A stretch of DNA of 64,000 bases from Acidobacteriota bacterium (GCA_012103255.1 WLXD01000002.1:372001-436000); one strand, 5' to 3'. Counted from the first letter of the stretch, positions 9,119 to 18,325 are shown. Program-made: numbers and translations. The notes: generated from the sequence alone by a model not told the origin.

Positions 9119-9991
9119 ATGCGCGTTGAAGCGCGGCACCCGAAGAACTGGCTGAGCCAGTACGTGGACCACGTGTGGCGATGCACGGGGTTCGCCGAGG
9201 AAGATCCAGACATCCGCGGCTGGCTGTTGCCCGAGCCCGGGTTCAACCTGGTGTTCAACCTCGGCGCCATCCATCGTGTCTGGACCGGCCCCACGCCGGA
9301 GGAGCACCGCACCAGCTGGGTGGCGGGCGAGCGCACGCGGCCGGTTGCGATCGCGATCGACGGCCCAACCGCTTACGTCGGGGTGCGGTTCCACGCCGGC
9401 GCGGCAGCGGCTTTCCTCGGTGCCGGGGCGGCCGAACTCACCGACAGGACTTTCGATCTCGACCTGCTTTGGGGCGAGTTCGCTGAAGTCACCCGACAGC
9501 GACTCTACGAAGCCCCTGACATGGACGCCGTGTCGCGGGTCATGTTCGACTCCCTCGAGCAGCGCTTCGACAACCACTGCGCTCCCCCGGCCACGCTAGG
9601 CGCGATGCTTGCTGCGCTGCGGCGGGCAGCACCCGGCGCATCAATCCGCGACGAAGCCGCCGATCTGGGCGTGTCACACAGCACACTGCTGCGGCAGTTC
9701 GACCACTGGGTGGGCACGCGCCCGAAAATGATGCATCGACTCCTTCGTTTCGAACGCGTGTTACTGGCCGAGTCGTGCGCTTCACGGCCGCGCTGGAGCG
9801 ACATCGCACTCGACACGGGCTACTACGACCAGGCCCACCTGGTGCACGACTTCCGCGCCTTCGCCCGGATGTCGCCAGCCGCGTATCGGAACGCACTGTG
9901 CCCGCTGCCGGCAAGCGTGCTCGTCGACACCGAGAACGTCGCGCGCACCGCCCAGCGCTTCAAGCGCGGCGCCGTACTCGCGCCCTCCTAG
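9119..9991 (+). CDS. AraC family regulator with DUF6597-like N-terminal domain
   Basis: 290 residues. Residues about 10-150 match the beta-rich sensor domain common in AraC proteins with DUF6597 (WLLPEPGFNLVFNLG, YVGVRFHAGAAAAFLG). Residues about 165-265 hold two helix-turn-helix motifs: IRDEAADLGVSHSTLLRQF and WSDIALDTGYYDQAHLVHDF, the second followed by the typical MSPAAYR. The gene is 14 bases downstream of an ADOP permease on the same strand, so it probably takes the place a PadR occupies at the other ADOP genes. A ribosome binding site (GGAG) lies about ten bases before the ATG. The last about 25 residues have no family match that I recognise. Confidence 0.85.
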   Translation: MRVEARHPKNWLSQYVDHVWRCTGFAEEDPDIRGWLLPEPGFNLVFNLGAIHRVWTGPTPEEHRTSWVAGERTRPVAIAIDGPTAYVGVRFHAGAAAAFLGAGAAELTDRTFDLDLLWGEFAEVTRQRLYEAPDMDAVSRVMFDSLEQRFDNHCAPPATLGAMLAALRRAAPGASIRDEAADLGVSHSTLLRQFDHWVGTRPKMMHRLLRFERVLLAESCASRPRWSDIALDTGYYDQAHLVHDFRAFARMSPAAYRNALCPLPASVLVDTENVARTAQRFKRGAVLAPS

Positions 9992-10140
9992 CCTCCGCCG
10001 CAGACAAACTGCCCACCCCCTTCGCAAAACGCGCCGACCTCCGGTTTCCAATGTAGGGGTCCCGCAGAGGGGGGTACGAGCACCGATGCGCCAGACTCCG
10101 TAAGAGGATGGACTGGCCTCGTCTTGCCAGAGGTCGTCCA

Positions 10141-10186
10141 GGGGTCGCCACGTCTCCCGCCCTCCGTGGGGGCGTGGCGACACCCC
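10141..10186. terminator. GC-rich stem-loop between convergent genes
   Basis: GGGGTCGCCACG (10141-10152) pairs with CGTGGCGACACCCC (10173-10186), with one bulged base and a 20-base loop. It lies 150 bases after the AraC stop and 34 bases beyond the ADOP stop on the other strand, a plausible place for a two-way transcription barrier. No clear U-run follows, so intrinsic termination is uncertain. I see nothing else in the 229-base gap. Confidence 0.4.
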
Positions 10187-10220
10187 TGCAGATGCCGAAA
10201 ACCGAGGGCGTAGCGAGGCG

Positions 10221-12956
10221 CTATTGGCGTAGGGCTTCGGCGGGCTCAACGAGTACCGCACGGCGGGCTGGCACCGCGGCCGCAAGGCCGCCCACGACCA
10301 CCAAGACGGCGAGCGCCACGCACCAGGTCGCAGGATCGAGCCGGCTTACGCCGTAGAGGTATCCCTCGATAAGCCGCACGCTGAATATCGACAGCCCTGC
10401 ACCTCCGAAGGCTCCCGCCAGAAGCGCTCCGAGTGCACCACGGAGAGTGGTCCCAACAACCCTCGCCCCGTTGGCGCCAAGCGCCATCCGTACCCCGATC
10501 TCACGCCGCCGCGCCGACACCGCGCGACCTGTGGCTCCGTAGACACCGAGAGCAGCAAGCGCGAGCGCCACGATCCCAAGCGAAGTGAAGAGCCGGCCTA
10601 GAAGAACTCGCTCCGATAGATGTGACTCCAGCGCCTCGCGAATGCCGGGCGAGCGGTCCATGCGGAGCAGCGGGAGCAACGGATCGACCTGAGCCCCCAC
10701 CTTCATCGCGGTATCAGCGACCGCCGCCGGCTCTTCGCCATCCACGAGTAACCAAGCCTGAGGAACGGCAAATCCCCCAGCCCCGAACGGCAAGTACACT
10801 ATGTGGGGCGCTGGCTCCACCAGATCATTGGTAAGCACATCACCGACAACCCCGACAACCCTGAAATCGCGCCCTTTTCGCCCCCGTATCGGGAATCTCA
10901 CTACCTTTCCGATCGGGGTATCGTCGTCGAACAGATGTCGAGCCACCGACTGGCTAACGATCACGACGTCAGCCTCCGCATCGGCTGCAGGGAACTGCTC
11001 GTCTGGGCGGAAAGTGCGCCCTTGAAGAACTGGTATTCCCAACATGTCGAAGTAGCCTCGGGTCACATGGAACTCCGGCATCGTCAATGGAGTCCCCTCT
11101 ACATCCGCCTTCGGGTCGGCAACGAAGGTGTACATGGCGCAGCAAGCGACGGGCACAGCAGAAGCCATGACAACGCTGTCAACTCCGGTTTCGCCCTGCA
11201 GCGCGTCGAGTAGATCCCGCTGGTAGGCGGACACCTCCGCCGGGCTGTAGCCCTGGTCGCCGGTGTTTACAACGAGCAGACGCACCGTCCCGGGTCGGAC
11301 GCCAGGATCGACTTCCGCCAGGGCTGCAAGCGTCGATGAGAACAGCAGCGCGCCGATCACCAGGGGCACTCCGATCGCCAGTTGCAATGCGATCAGAGCG
11401 GTACGCCAATGCGCGCTCCTGCGTTTCGAACGGGAACCGGCCCCGGCGATCCACCGAGCTGGATCGGCTCTGGAGATCCACAGCGCCGGAAGAATACTGG
11501 CACCGAGCGCCACAACAACACACAGGCCTGCAGTGAACGCAACTACGCGCGAATCCGTCTCAACTCGCGAGATCGGCTGGAACATCCCGCCGAGGCGAGA
11601 TCCTTCGATTGCGGACAGAAAGAACCGTGCAAGCGCCAAGCCAGCGACAGCTCCGATCGCACATAGCGTCATGGCTTCGAGCAGGCCGCGACGCACCAGG
11701 ACGGAACTGCGCGCACCCAACGCCTTGTGGAGGCAGATCTCGCCCCGACGGTCAATTGCTCGCATCAGCAGCAGGTTGGTTACGTTCGAGCATCCGACGA
11801 GCAGAACGCTTGCCGTCACGAACATGAGAAGACGTAGGCTCCGAGCCAGCATGTCTCGGCGAAGAGGATCGTTACCGATCCGGGGATAGACCACGAAAGT
11901 GCCAACCGAGAGGCCTTCATTCGCCTCTGGGTAGCGCTCGGCTAGCCCTGCGGCCAGGCTACCGAGTTCCGCTTCTGCCTGCTCCCAGGTGAACCCGGGG
12001 GCAAGTCGCGCGACGAACTCGTAGAAGCCGATCCCGTCGTCGCGACTGGTGCCTCCATTCGCGCGAGAAAAGTTGCGTACCGCATCGTGGCTCGCCCCCG
12101 GTAGCCATAGGTCAGTTTGGCCTATTCGCGTCAACCCGTGGAACCCGGGCGGCAGGACTCCAATGATCTCGACCGTATGCCGGTTCACCGAGAACTCGGC
12201 GCCGATCGCGGCGTCGGCACTCGCGAAACGCGTGGTCGCCAAACTGTGGCTCACCACCGCGACCATCGCTCCGCCCTGGGTTGGGTCGTCCTCGGCTGCA
12301 TTGAAGAAGCGCCCGGCCGACGGTCGCAACGCAAGCGCGTCGAAGTACTCCGGGGTCACGAACTCAAGCGGTACCGGCTGCCCTCGCCCTTCTTCCCACA
12401 GGAGTGTTGCAGTTCCGCCCTGGGTTGCGCCGAGGGCCTCGATCGTTTCCAGGGCCGTGGTGATCTCAAGCAAATTAGGGTACGTGATGCGTCGCGGCGA
12501 AAGGCCACCCTCTCTCGCTACCCCATGCCGCACGAATCCCAGACCTTCCGCGTCGCTCACGCCCGGTAGCGGCCGGAGGAGCAACCAGTTCGCCAGGCTG
12601 TAGACAGCCGTCGTAGGGCCCATAGATAGTGCAACCGTAACCACGACGAGTGCGGAGAACGCAGGCGCACTGGCCAGGCCTCGCCATGCGCTGCGAAACT
12701 CGCCAGGGATCCCCTTCAACGTGTCCATCGGCCCGCCGGGACGCTTGAGCCGCGAGGCGTGTTCCCGAGGGGCCGATACTGCCGTATCGCGGAGTAAGCG
12801 ACTCCAGGCCCGCCACCCTGGCTCTCCTTGCCCACCACGTGTGACCACACGCTCATAGTCCGTCAGAAGCTCATCGGCGAAACGCGCTCGGAACGCAGCC
12901 GGGTAGGCAAGCAGTAGACCGCGACGGACCAGTCGCCCAAGCCGCCGAGCCCTCAT
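10221..12956 (-). CDS. ADOP family duplicated orphan permease (prefix type 2)
   Basis: 911 residues. Residues 1-75 form the second kind of ADOP prefix (LLLAYPAAFRARFADELLTDYERVV), seen in permeases paired with short PadR proteins. Then come the first membrane segment (about 93-118), a periplasmic domain, an FtsX unit with the divergent core GCSNVTNLLLMRAIDRRGEI, a second periplasmic domain and a final FtsX unit ending in VPARRAVLVEPAEALRQ. The GPTTAVYS after the first helix replaces the usual GANTAIFS, so this copy is more divergent than its neighbours. Its ATG overlaps the PadR stop (ATGA), implying coupled translation. No ATPase is nearby. Confidence 0.92.
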   Translation of the reverse strand: MRARRLGRLVRRGLLLAYPAAFRARFADELLTDYERVVTRGGQGEPGWRAWSRLLRDTAVSAPREHASRLKRPGGPMDTLKGIPGEFRSAWRGLASAPAFSALVVVTVALSMGPTTAVYSLANWLLLRPLPGVSDAEGLGFVRHGVAREGGLSPRRITYPNLLEITTALETIEALGATQGGTATLLWEEGRGQPVPLEFVTPEYFDALALRPSAGRFFNAAEDDPTQGGAMVAVVSHSLATTRFASADAAIGAEFSVNRHTVEIIGVLPPGFHGLTRIGQTDLWLPGASHDAVRNFSRANGGTSRDDGIGFYEFVARLAPGFTWEQAEAELGSLAAGLAERYPEANEGLSVGTFVVYPRIGNDPLRRDMLARSLRLLMFVTASVLLVGCSNVTNLLLMRAIDRRGEICLHKALGARSSVLVRRGLLEAMTLCAIGAVAGLALARFFLSAIEGSRLGGMFQPISRVETDSRVVAFTAGLCVVVALGASILPALWISRADPARWIAGAGSRSKRRSAHWRTALIALQLAIGVPLVIGALLFSSTLAALAEVDPGVRPGTVRLLVVNTGDQGYSPAEVSAYQRDLLDALQGETGVDSVVMASAVPVACCAMYTFVADPKADVEGTPLTMPEFHVTRGYFDMLGIPVLQGRTFRPDEQFPAADAEADVVIVSQSVARHLFDDDTPIGKVVRFPIRGRKGRDFRVVGVVGDVLTNDLVEPAPHIVYLPFGAGGFAVPQAWLLVDGEEPAAVADTAMKVGAQVDPLLPLLRMDRSPGIREALESHLSERVLLGRLFTSLGIVALALAALGVYGATGRAVSARRREIGVRMALGANGARVVGTTLRGALGALLAGAFGGAGLSIFSVRLIEGYLYGVSRLDPATWCVALAVLVVVGGLAAAVPARRAVLVEPAEALRQ

Positions 12957-13351
12957 GAGTTGCCATCCTCGGGCAGCAAGTTCTTGGCGCCCACAAGATC
13001 TGAGAGGCGCGTGAGTCGCCCTGCCTCACCGCGCAGCGCTTCGAGCCCCCGTTCCGTGAGTCGGAAGTACTTGCGCGGACGTCCGGCACCGGTTGACTCG
13101 GGCTCCGCAGCGAGTTCGTGCGCACCAGCCTCGATCACCAGACCGGAGTCCTGCAGGCGCGCGATCGCCCCGTAGATCGTCCCGGGTCCCGTGGCAATCG
13201 ACGGTCCCGCGGCTTCAGCCACCGCTTGCATCACCGCGTACCCGTGCAGCGGGCCATCGGCGAGCGCCAGCAGGATATGAAAGACGGCCGGTGTCAGCGG
13301 TTCCGGCGCCTGGGACTTCCCCTCCGTGCCTCGAGAGCCTCTTCGCGTCAT
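12953..13351 (-). CDS. PadR family transcriptional regulator
   Basis: 132 residues. A winged helix spans about 20-110 with the PadR landmarks FHILLALADGPLHGYAVMQ, GTIYGAIARLQDSGLV and KYFRLTERGLEAL. It is a short-tailed PadR (PadR-s2-like), with only a brief C-terminal helix for dimerisation. It begins 40 bases downstream of a nested palindrome (13392-13439) and overlaps its ADOP partner by four bases at the 3' end. GGGGGA precedes the ATG. Likely an autorepressor that also controls the permease; the inducer is unknown. Its recognition-region sequence (GPGTIYGA) differs from the EEGTLYPA type found at 17585 and 23523. Confidence 0.9.
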   Translation of the reverse strand: MTRRGSRGTEGKSQAPEPLTPAVFHILLALADGPLHGYAVMQAVAEAAGPSIATGPGTIYGAIARLQDSGLVIEAGAHELAAEPESTGAGRPRKYFRLTERGLEALRGEAGRLTRLSDLVGAKNLLPEDGNS

Positions 13352-13391
13352 CGGTCCCCCATGGGTCGCAGCCTATTAGCTCGGCGAAATC

Positions 13392-13439
13392 ACTTATTAC
13401 GGCGTGCGTAGTATTAATACTACTACTGACGTAATAAGT
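13392..13439. promoter_or_regulatory. nested palindromic operator between PadR and propeller genes
   Basis: Outer arms ACTTATTACG (13392-13401) and CGTAATAAGT (13430-13439) are perfect inverted repeats. Inside them GTAGTATTAATACTAC (13408-13423) is itself a perfect 16-base palindrome. Both have the same centre, 13415.5. It is AT-rich in GC-rich surroundings and sits in the divergent gap upstream of the PadR gene, 40 bases from its ATG. This is the pattern expected for a dimeric or tetrameric repressor site. Binding by the adjacent PadR is inferred. Confidence 0.7.
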
Positions 13440-13593
13440 CTATTGATCGCCGAACGGACCACCCGGGCCCGGCCAGGAGCCGACAGCCAGGCTGATCTGC
13501 TACTGCTCTGCCGTTGCCAGTACCATCACCGTGCGTGGCGGCCCTGTGGAGCCAGCCGCACGAGGATCCGGCGCCTTCGGAGTAACTCAGCCC

Positions 13594-14904
13594 TTGCCCA
13601 CAAAGATCGACCTCTTCACTAGCGCTAGTTGGCAACAAGGAACGCGTCTCGTACTTCCGGTTGTGATCGTCGCGCTCGTGGCCTGCTCACGCCCCACTGG
13701 GGTGGCCAGCCCCTACCACAGCTGGGTCGGAGAGGTCGAGAACAATCGTGGGAACCTCGTGATCACAAACCGCGCCGGGTACACCCTCGCGGAAAGATCG
13801 ACGCTCAGACCGATCGCCACAATTGGACTTGCCGAAGGGCCCGATGAATACATGCTCGGCAGGACCTGGGCGCTGGCCGTGGATCGCCAACATGTCGTCG
13901 TCGTCGACCCATCGGTGCCCAGGATCGGAGTCTACGATCACGCAGGAGTCCACCTATTCGACCTGGGAAGGGCGGGGCAAGGCCCCGGTGAATTCCTCGC
14001 GCCGGACAGCGCCGGAATCTCCGCTGACGGGAGAATAATCGTTCGCGATCGCGCTGGCCCGAAGTTCGAAGTCTTCGGGGTAGATGGGACTCATCTGGAC
14101 AGTTGGCGCATCACCCCCTCACACATGAGAAACAGTCCTGGGCATCGAATCCGCGTGGCGTCAGACGGGACTGCGTACATGCCGGGTTTCCGCACCGAAC
14201 CTGACGGCACCCAATTGCGGACTATCTGGGCCTACTCCGAAGAGTCGACTCCATCACCCCACGTCTCAGCGCCTGTGAAGGAGGAGGAGTTGGGCCATCA
14301 GTGGATGGGCATCGGGCCGATAAGAGTGCCATTCGCTCCAGAACCGGTCTGGGCCACCGGTCCTGATGGTGCTCTTGTCAAGGCAGGCCGAGCGGGGTAT
14401 TCGATCACCCTGCAGGCCGCTGACGGAACGTGGACAACCATCCGGCGCGAGGCCGACCCTGTACCGACCACATCGGACGAACGAGATTGGCACCGTCGCT
14501 TTGCCACGTATCAGGCACGCGCCGCCAACGGGACACACCTAACCTGGCAAGGGCCAGACATCCCGTCCGGCAAACCGTTCGTTCGTTCTATCCACGTAGA
14601 TCGGTCGGGCCGAATCTGGGTTCTTCGTCCTGGGCCCGGGAAGCCTCAGTCGCCGTGCGACGAGTCGCCCGAACAGACGCTCCGAAAGTGGCCGATCACG
14701 CCCTGTTGGGTAGACAGGATGCTCATTGACGTGGTCGACGCGGACGGCCGGCTGGCCACCTCAATTGCGGACCCCGACGGAGACTTCTTTGCTGGACGCC
14801 AAGGCATCATCGCAACGTCGGGCGATGTAGTTGCCCGGTCCGGCGAGCACGACGGCATCTACCAAGTGAGGCTCTATCGCCTGGAACCCCAGCCCGAGCC
14901 GTAA
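13594..14904 (+). CDS. six-bladed beta-propeller lipoprotein (group B)
   Basis: About 436 residues from a TTG at 13594; the frame extends back to GTG 13531 and no ATG is available, so the start is uncertain. A lipoprotein signal ends in ALVAC, so the mature protein is anchored in an envelope membrane. Propeller-type repeats follow, with the recurring phrase GRAGQGPGEFLAPDSAGIS and several D-x-D-G-x-x turns. A late cysteine pair (SPCDESPE...TPCWVD) matches the same feature in the propeller at 53991-55289, so the two form one subgroup. It diverges from the PadR-ADOP pair across the nested palindrome and may be co-controlled. Function is unknown; such propellers usually bind ligands or partners. 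Confidence 0.75.
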   Translation: MPTKIDLFTSASWQQGTRLVLPVVIVALVACSRPTGVASPYHSWVGEVENNRGNLVITNRAGYTLAERSTLRPIATIGLAEGPDEYMLGRTWALAVDRQHVVVVDPSVPRIGVYDHAGVHLFDLGRAGQGPGEFLAPDSAGISADGRIIVRDRAGPKFEVFGVDGTHLDSWRITPSHMRNSPGHRIRVASDGTAYMPGFRTEPDGTQLRTIWAYSEESTPSPHVSAPVKEEELGHQWMGIGPIRVPFAPEPVWATGPDGALVKAGRAGYSITLQAADGTWTTIRREADPVPTTSDERDWHRRFATYQARAANGTHLTWQGPDIPSGKPFVRSIHVDRSGRIWVLRPGPGKPQSPCDESPEQTLRKWPITPCWVDRMLIDVVDADGRLATSIADPDGDFFAGRQGIIATSGDVVARSGEHDGIYQVRLYRLEPQPEP

Positions 14905-14943
14905 CCATCGGCACTCATTCGCACGGCCGGGGTCGATCTTCCG

Positions 14944-17592
14944 CTACTCCTCTACCATCGCGGAGCGCGCCGGTATCCTCAGTGCTCGTCGTGCCGGGAG
15001 CCAGGCGGCAGCGACGGCGACCGTCGCGAGGACGAGAGGGACCGCGGCCCACGTCGTCGGATCGAGCGGGGTCACGCCATACAAGAGCGAGGTCATCAAT
15101 CGCGTGGTCCCGAAGGCGAGGGCCAGGCCCCCGAGGATTCCGAGGATCGCGAAGCCAAGGGAGGATCGAAGGATCAGGGCGACCACACCCGCGGGTCGGG
15201 CGCCGAGAGCGACGCGCAGGCCGATCTCTCGACGTCGTGACGTCACTCCGAAGGCAGTGACCCCGAAGATACCTAGTGCCGCGAGAAGGAGGGCGGCGGC
15301 ACTGAACGCCGACAGGATGCCCATGGTGAATCGAGGCCAGGCCACGGCGTCGCGCACCGAGTCCTGCACCCGCACCGGGTCGATGAGCGGCACGGCGGGC
15401 AGCATTCGAGCCGTCGTCTCGCGCAGCTGGGGAATCACCTGCGACGTCGACCCGGGCGCGACCCTGACGATGACGCCCGGGTTGTACCAGGCGACTGACC
15501 CGTAGGAGCGGTAGATGCGCGGTCGGGTATCGGCGTCCATCCGCTCATCCTGCGCCGGCTCCACGATCCCGATCACTTCGTACTGTCGCCCCCCGGGCAT
15601 GAACCAGGTGAGTCGCTCGCCGACCGGATCCGAACTCGAGCCCCAGATCGTGTCGGCCAGTCCCCGGTCGATGATCACTCGATGCGAGCCGTCCGATTCC
15701 ATGTCTCTTCGCTCGAAGGTGCGCCCGGAAAGGAGCGTGAGTCCGGCCGCCGTGAAGTAGTTCTCACTGACCGCACGCCAGCTGACCCGTTGAAAGTCCT
15801 CCTGCCGATCGGGTTCGTTCTCCGAGTCGGCCACGAAGTTGCTCGGCTGCATCCACCCAAACGGAGGCGCGTGGGTGACGCCGGCTGCGACGACGCCGGG
15901 GATGGCCTCCAGCTCATCCATGAGGCGGCCGACGTGCTGCACGCGCTCCTCCGGGGCGTACTCATTGACTGGCATCCGAATCGAGGCAACTACCATCCCC
16001 TCCAGCTCAATGCCCAGATCCCGAGCCGTCATGGCCGTGAAGCTCCGCATCATGAGTCCGGCGCTCAGCACGACCGCCACAGCGAGGGCGAACTGCACCG
16101 AAACGAGCGCTCCACGGACGCGGCTACCCGCGCCGCGTGACGAGCGATCTCGCAGGGCACCCGACCCTCCATCCTTCTCGAGCATGAGCGCCGGCGCGAG
16201 GCCGGACGCCAGAATCGTGATCACACCTGCAGCCAGCGCCACGCCGAGCACAGGCAGCCCGACCGTCGCGTCATCAAGACGCCCCATGCTCGAGGAACCG
16301 AGCGCGCGCACGAGGGGCAGGGCCGCTTTGGCGAACAGGATCGCGAACGGGCCGGCGATCAGAGCCAGAACCGCACCCTCTACGAGAAGCTGCGAGCGAA
16401 GCCGACGTCGGTCGGCCCCCAGGGCCGCCCGGACCCGGATCTCGTGTCGGCGCCCGGACGCCTGCGCAATACGAAGGTTGGTGATGCTGGCGCACGCCAT
16501 GAGGAGGAGAAGGCCTACCGCCCCCAGCAGAAGGTTCCCGAAGCGCGTCTGTCGCCCTCCCACGAAGTAGGTCTGGAGCGGGCGGACGCTCGCTCCCCAC
16601 CCGTCGTTCGCGTCCGGGTACAGCTCGGCTAATGCGGCAGCGATGACATCCATCTCCGACTGCACGTCCTCGACCGATACGCCCGGCCGCATCCGCCCGA
16701 TCGCCTCGATGTCCTGGCTGCCGCGTTCCTCGACCTCGAGCGGAGCAAGCGGTGTGAAGACCCCAACACCCGGCCAGCCACGATCCGATGGCACGACGCC
16801 GATGATGGATCGGGACACGCCGTTGACAACCAGTTCCGTACCGAGAATGTCGGGGTCGGCGCCCCAGCGGCGTCTCCACTCCCCTTCCGATATAACGACG
16901 ACCCTCGCGTCCGCACCCTCGACATCTTCCTGGGCCAGAAAGGCGCGACCCAGCAGGGGATCCAGACCGAGAAGGCCGAAAAAGGTGTGGGAAACTCGCA
17001 TGCCAGCGGCGCTTTCGGCCCGATCATCAAAGGTCAGGACGGGACGTTCGACGGCCATCCCCGCCATCTCCACGAGCGTCGTCTGGCGCAGTCGGAAGTC
17101 CACAAAATTCGCCTCGGAGATCGAGTGGATGCGGCCTTGGGGAGAGGTCTGGCCCACGCGCACCAAACGCTCATCGTCGGGGAACGGGAGGCCGCTGAGC
17201 ACCACGGCATGCACTACCGAGTAGACGAGCGCGGTCGCGCCGACGCCGAGTGTGAGCGTTGCCACCGCAAGACCATTCGTGGTCGGCCGGCGCACCAGCT
17301 GGCGTATGGCGAAGGCCACGTCCTGGCGCACTCCGTCCACCCAATTCACGAACCCCTTCATCCCCGCCTCCCGTCGTTTCCGTTCACGTTCTCGCTCTCG
17401 TAGGCACGCCCCGGAGTGGAGGTCCGGGTCCCCGAAGCGTCGCCGCGCCTCGTTCTTGGCCTCCTCCCGCGACCACCCCGCGGCCACCAGTTCGTCCACG
17501 ATCATCTCGAGATGAAACTGGAACTCCTCGCCCAACTCGGTCCGACGGCGGTTCGGACTAACCACATCGTTCCCGCGCCGTTGATCAGCCAT
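14944..17592 (-). CDS. ADOP family duplicated orphan permease (prefix type 1)
   Basis: 882 residues from the ATG at 17592, which overlaps the PadR stop by eight bases (ATGGCTGA); the in-frame codon at 17616 would lie deeper inside the PadR gene. The prefix domain (LGEEFQFHLEMIVDELVAAGWSREEA..RFGDP) spans about 15-75 and is followed by a charged RERERERKRRE linker. The first membrane segment contains LTLGVGATALVYSVV. The first FtsX unit reads MACASITNLRIAQASGRRHEIRVRAALGA, less conserved than the usual CANVANL. The second half carries FALAVAVVLSAGLMMRSF and the end is LPARRALRIPARSAM. No ATPase gene is adjacent. Confidence 0.92.
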   Translation of the reverse strand: MADQRRGNDVVSPNRRRTELGEEFQFHLEMIVDELVAAGWSREEAKNEARRRFGDPDLHSGACLRERERERKRREAGMKGFVNWVDGVRQDVAFAIRQLVRRPTTNGLAVATLTLGVGATALVYSVVHAVVLSGLPFPDDERLVRVGQTSPQGRIHSISEANFVDFRLRQTTLVEMAGMAVERPVLTFDDRAESAAGMRVSHTFFGLLGLDPLLGRAFLAQEDVEGADARVVVISEGEWRRRWGADPDILGTELVVNGVSRSIIGVVPSDRGWPGVGVFTPLAPLEVEERGSQDIEAIGRMRPGVSVEDVQSEMDVIAAALAELYPDANDGWGASVRPLQTYFVGGRQTRFGNLLLGAVGLLLLMACASITNLRIAQASGRRHEIRVRAALGADRRRLRSQLLVEGAVLALIAGPFAILFAKAALPLVRALGSSSMGRLDDATVGLPVLGVALAAGVITILASGLAPALMLEKDGGSGALRDRSSRGAGSRVRGALVSVQFALAVAVVLSAGLMMRSFTAMTARDLGIELEGMVVASIRMPVNEYAPEERVQHVGRLMDELEAIPGVVAAGVTHAPPFGWMQPSNFVADSENEPDRQEDFQRVSWRAVSENYFTAAGLTLLSGRTFERRDMESDGSHRVIIDRGLADTIWGSSSDPVGERLTWFMPGGRQYEVIGIVEPAQDERMDADTRPRIYRSYGSVAWYNPGVIVRVAPGSTSQVIPQLRETTARMLPAVPLIDPVRVQDSVRDAVAWPRFTMGILSAFSAAALLLAALGIFGVTAFGVTSRRREIGLRVALGARPAGVVALILRSSLGFAILGILGGLALAFGTTRLMTSLLYGVTPLDPTTWAAVPLVLATVAVAAAWLPARRALRIPARSAMVEE

Positions 17593-17920
17593 CGGACTCG
17601 GCGTTGAGCACCCCACCGACCGCTGCGGCGTAGCGTTCCCAGGAAGAGCGACGCTCGGTTAGCTGCGCTTCGCCCTCTCCCGTGAGGGAGTAGAACTTCG
17701 CCCGCCGGTTGTTCTCCGAAAGGCCCCACTCGCTCATCACCCACCCGCGTTCGGCGAGCCGGTGCAGGGCCGGGTAGAGCGCGCCCTCCTCGAGGAGAAG
17801 TTCCTCGTTGGAGGTCGCCCGAATCCACTGCGCCACGGCGTATCCATGCTTGGGAGCGTCGACGAGCGCCCGGAGAACCAGCATGTCGACGGTGCCGCGG
17901 ATGAGTTCGAGATTGGACAT
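17585..17920 (-). CDS. PadR family transcriptional regulator
   Basis: 111 residues. The winged helix starts at residue 5 (IRGTVDMLVLRALVDAPKHGYAVAQWI), with the recognition region LLLEEGALYPALHRLAERGWV and wing KFYSLTGEGEAQL. A WERYAAAVGGVL helix closes the protein and closely resembles the PadR fragment at the left edge of the window. Its stop overlaps the permease start. Two direct repeats of a CCCTTAGGTTTC element lie 22-66 bases before its ATG. Probably an autoregulator of the PadR-ADOP pair. Confidence 0.92.
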   Translation of the reverse strand: MSNLELIRGTVDMLVLRALVDAPKHGYAVAQWIRATSNEELLLEEGALYPALHRLAERGWVMSEWGLSENNRRAKFYSLTGEGEAQLTERRSSWERYAAAVGGVLNAESDG

Positions 17921-17941
17921 TGATGCTTCTCCTCGCCGGTA

Positions 17942-17986
17942 CCCTTAGGTTTCATGGGGAAGATATCAGGCTTCCCCTTAGGTTTC
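17942..17986. promoter_or_regulatory. direct-repeat operator with CCTAAG core upstream of PadR
   Basis: CCCTTAGGTTTC occurs at 17942-17953 and again at 17975-17986, exactly 33 bases apart (about three helical turns). Between and overlapping them, GGGGAAG (17956-17962) and CTTCCCC (17971-17977) form an inverted repeat. On the gene's own strand the repeat reads GAAACCTAAGGG, whose ACCTAAG core also occurs as an inverted repeat in front of the PadR at 23523. The rest of the 405-base gap (17921-18325) holds only the short tandem repeats listed separately. Confidence 0.6.
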
Positions 17987-18062
17987 TAGGGAACAACTTC
18001 GCGCGCCCGAAAGGTGGCGTCTCTGACTGCGCTTCCAGCGGCGCCCGGCGGGTCCCCGAACG

Positions 18063-18131
18063 ATGCCCGGCGCAATGCGTCGCGCATGCCCGAAGCATTG
18101 CCTGACGCATGCCCGAAGCAATGCCTGAGCA
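18063..18131. repeat. three tandem 23-base repeats
   Basis: Three contiguous 23-base units begin at 18063, 18086 and 18109. Each starts ATGCCCG and carries GCAATGC or GCATTGC in the middle. The second and third differ at only a few positions; the first is more diverged. The alternating GCATTGC/GCAATGC also gives imperfect dyad symmetry. No gene that I can support covers the repeats. Confidence 0.7.
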
Positions 18132-18139
18132 ATGCCCTT

Positions 18140-18196
18140 CAACGTCAACGTCAACGTCAACGTCATCTTCGACAGTAGAAACGATTCGATTCGATT
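18140..18196. repeat. short tandem repeats (AACGTC x4, CGATT x3)
   Basis: AACGTC is repeated four times at 18141-18164, and about 20 bases later CGATT is repeated three times at 18182-18196. They lie directly after the 23-base repeats and 130-185 bases before the gene at 18326. One frame through them stays open and would encode a Ser-Thr run, but it has no recognisable domain, so I treat this as non-coding. Confidence 0.65.
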
Positions 18197-18325
18197 CGAA
18201 GACGACGCTGCTGCTGGTGAGGTCATGGAGTCCAGGAACGACCTCACGAAGCGAGGGACTTCGGAAAACAGTTGGCCCGACGGTTTTAGATGGTGAATTG
18301 TTCGTGAACGATCGGAGATCCAGCC

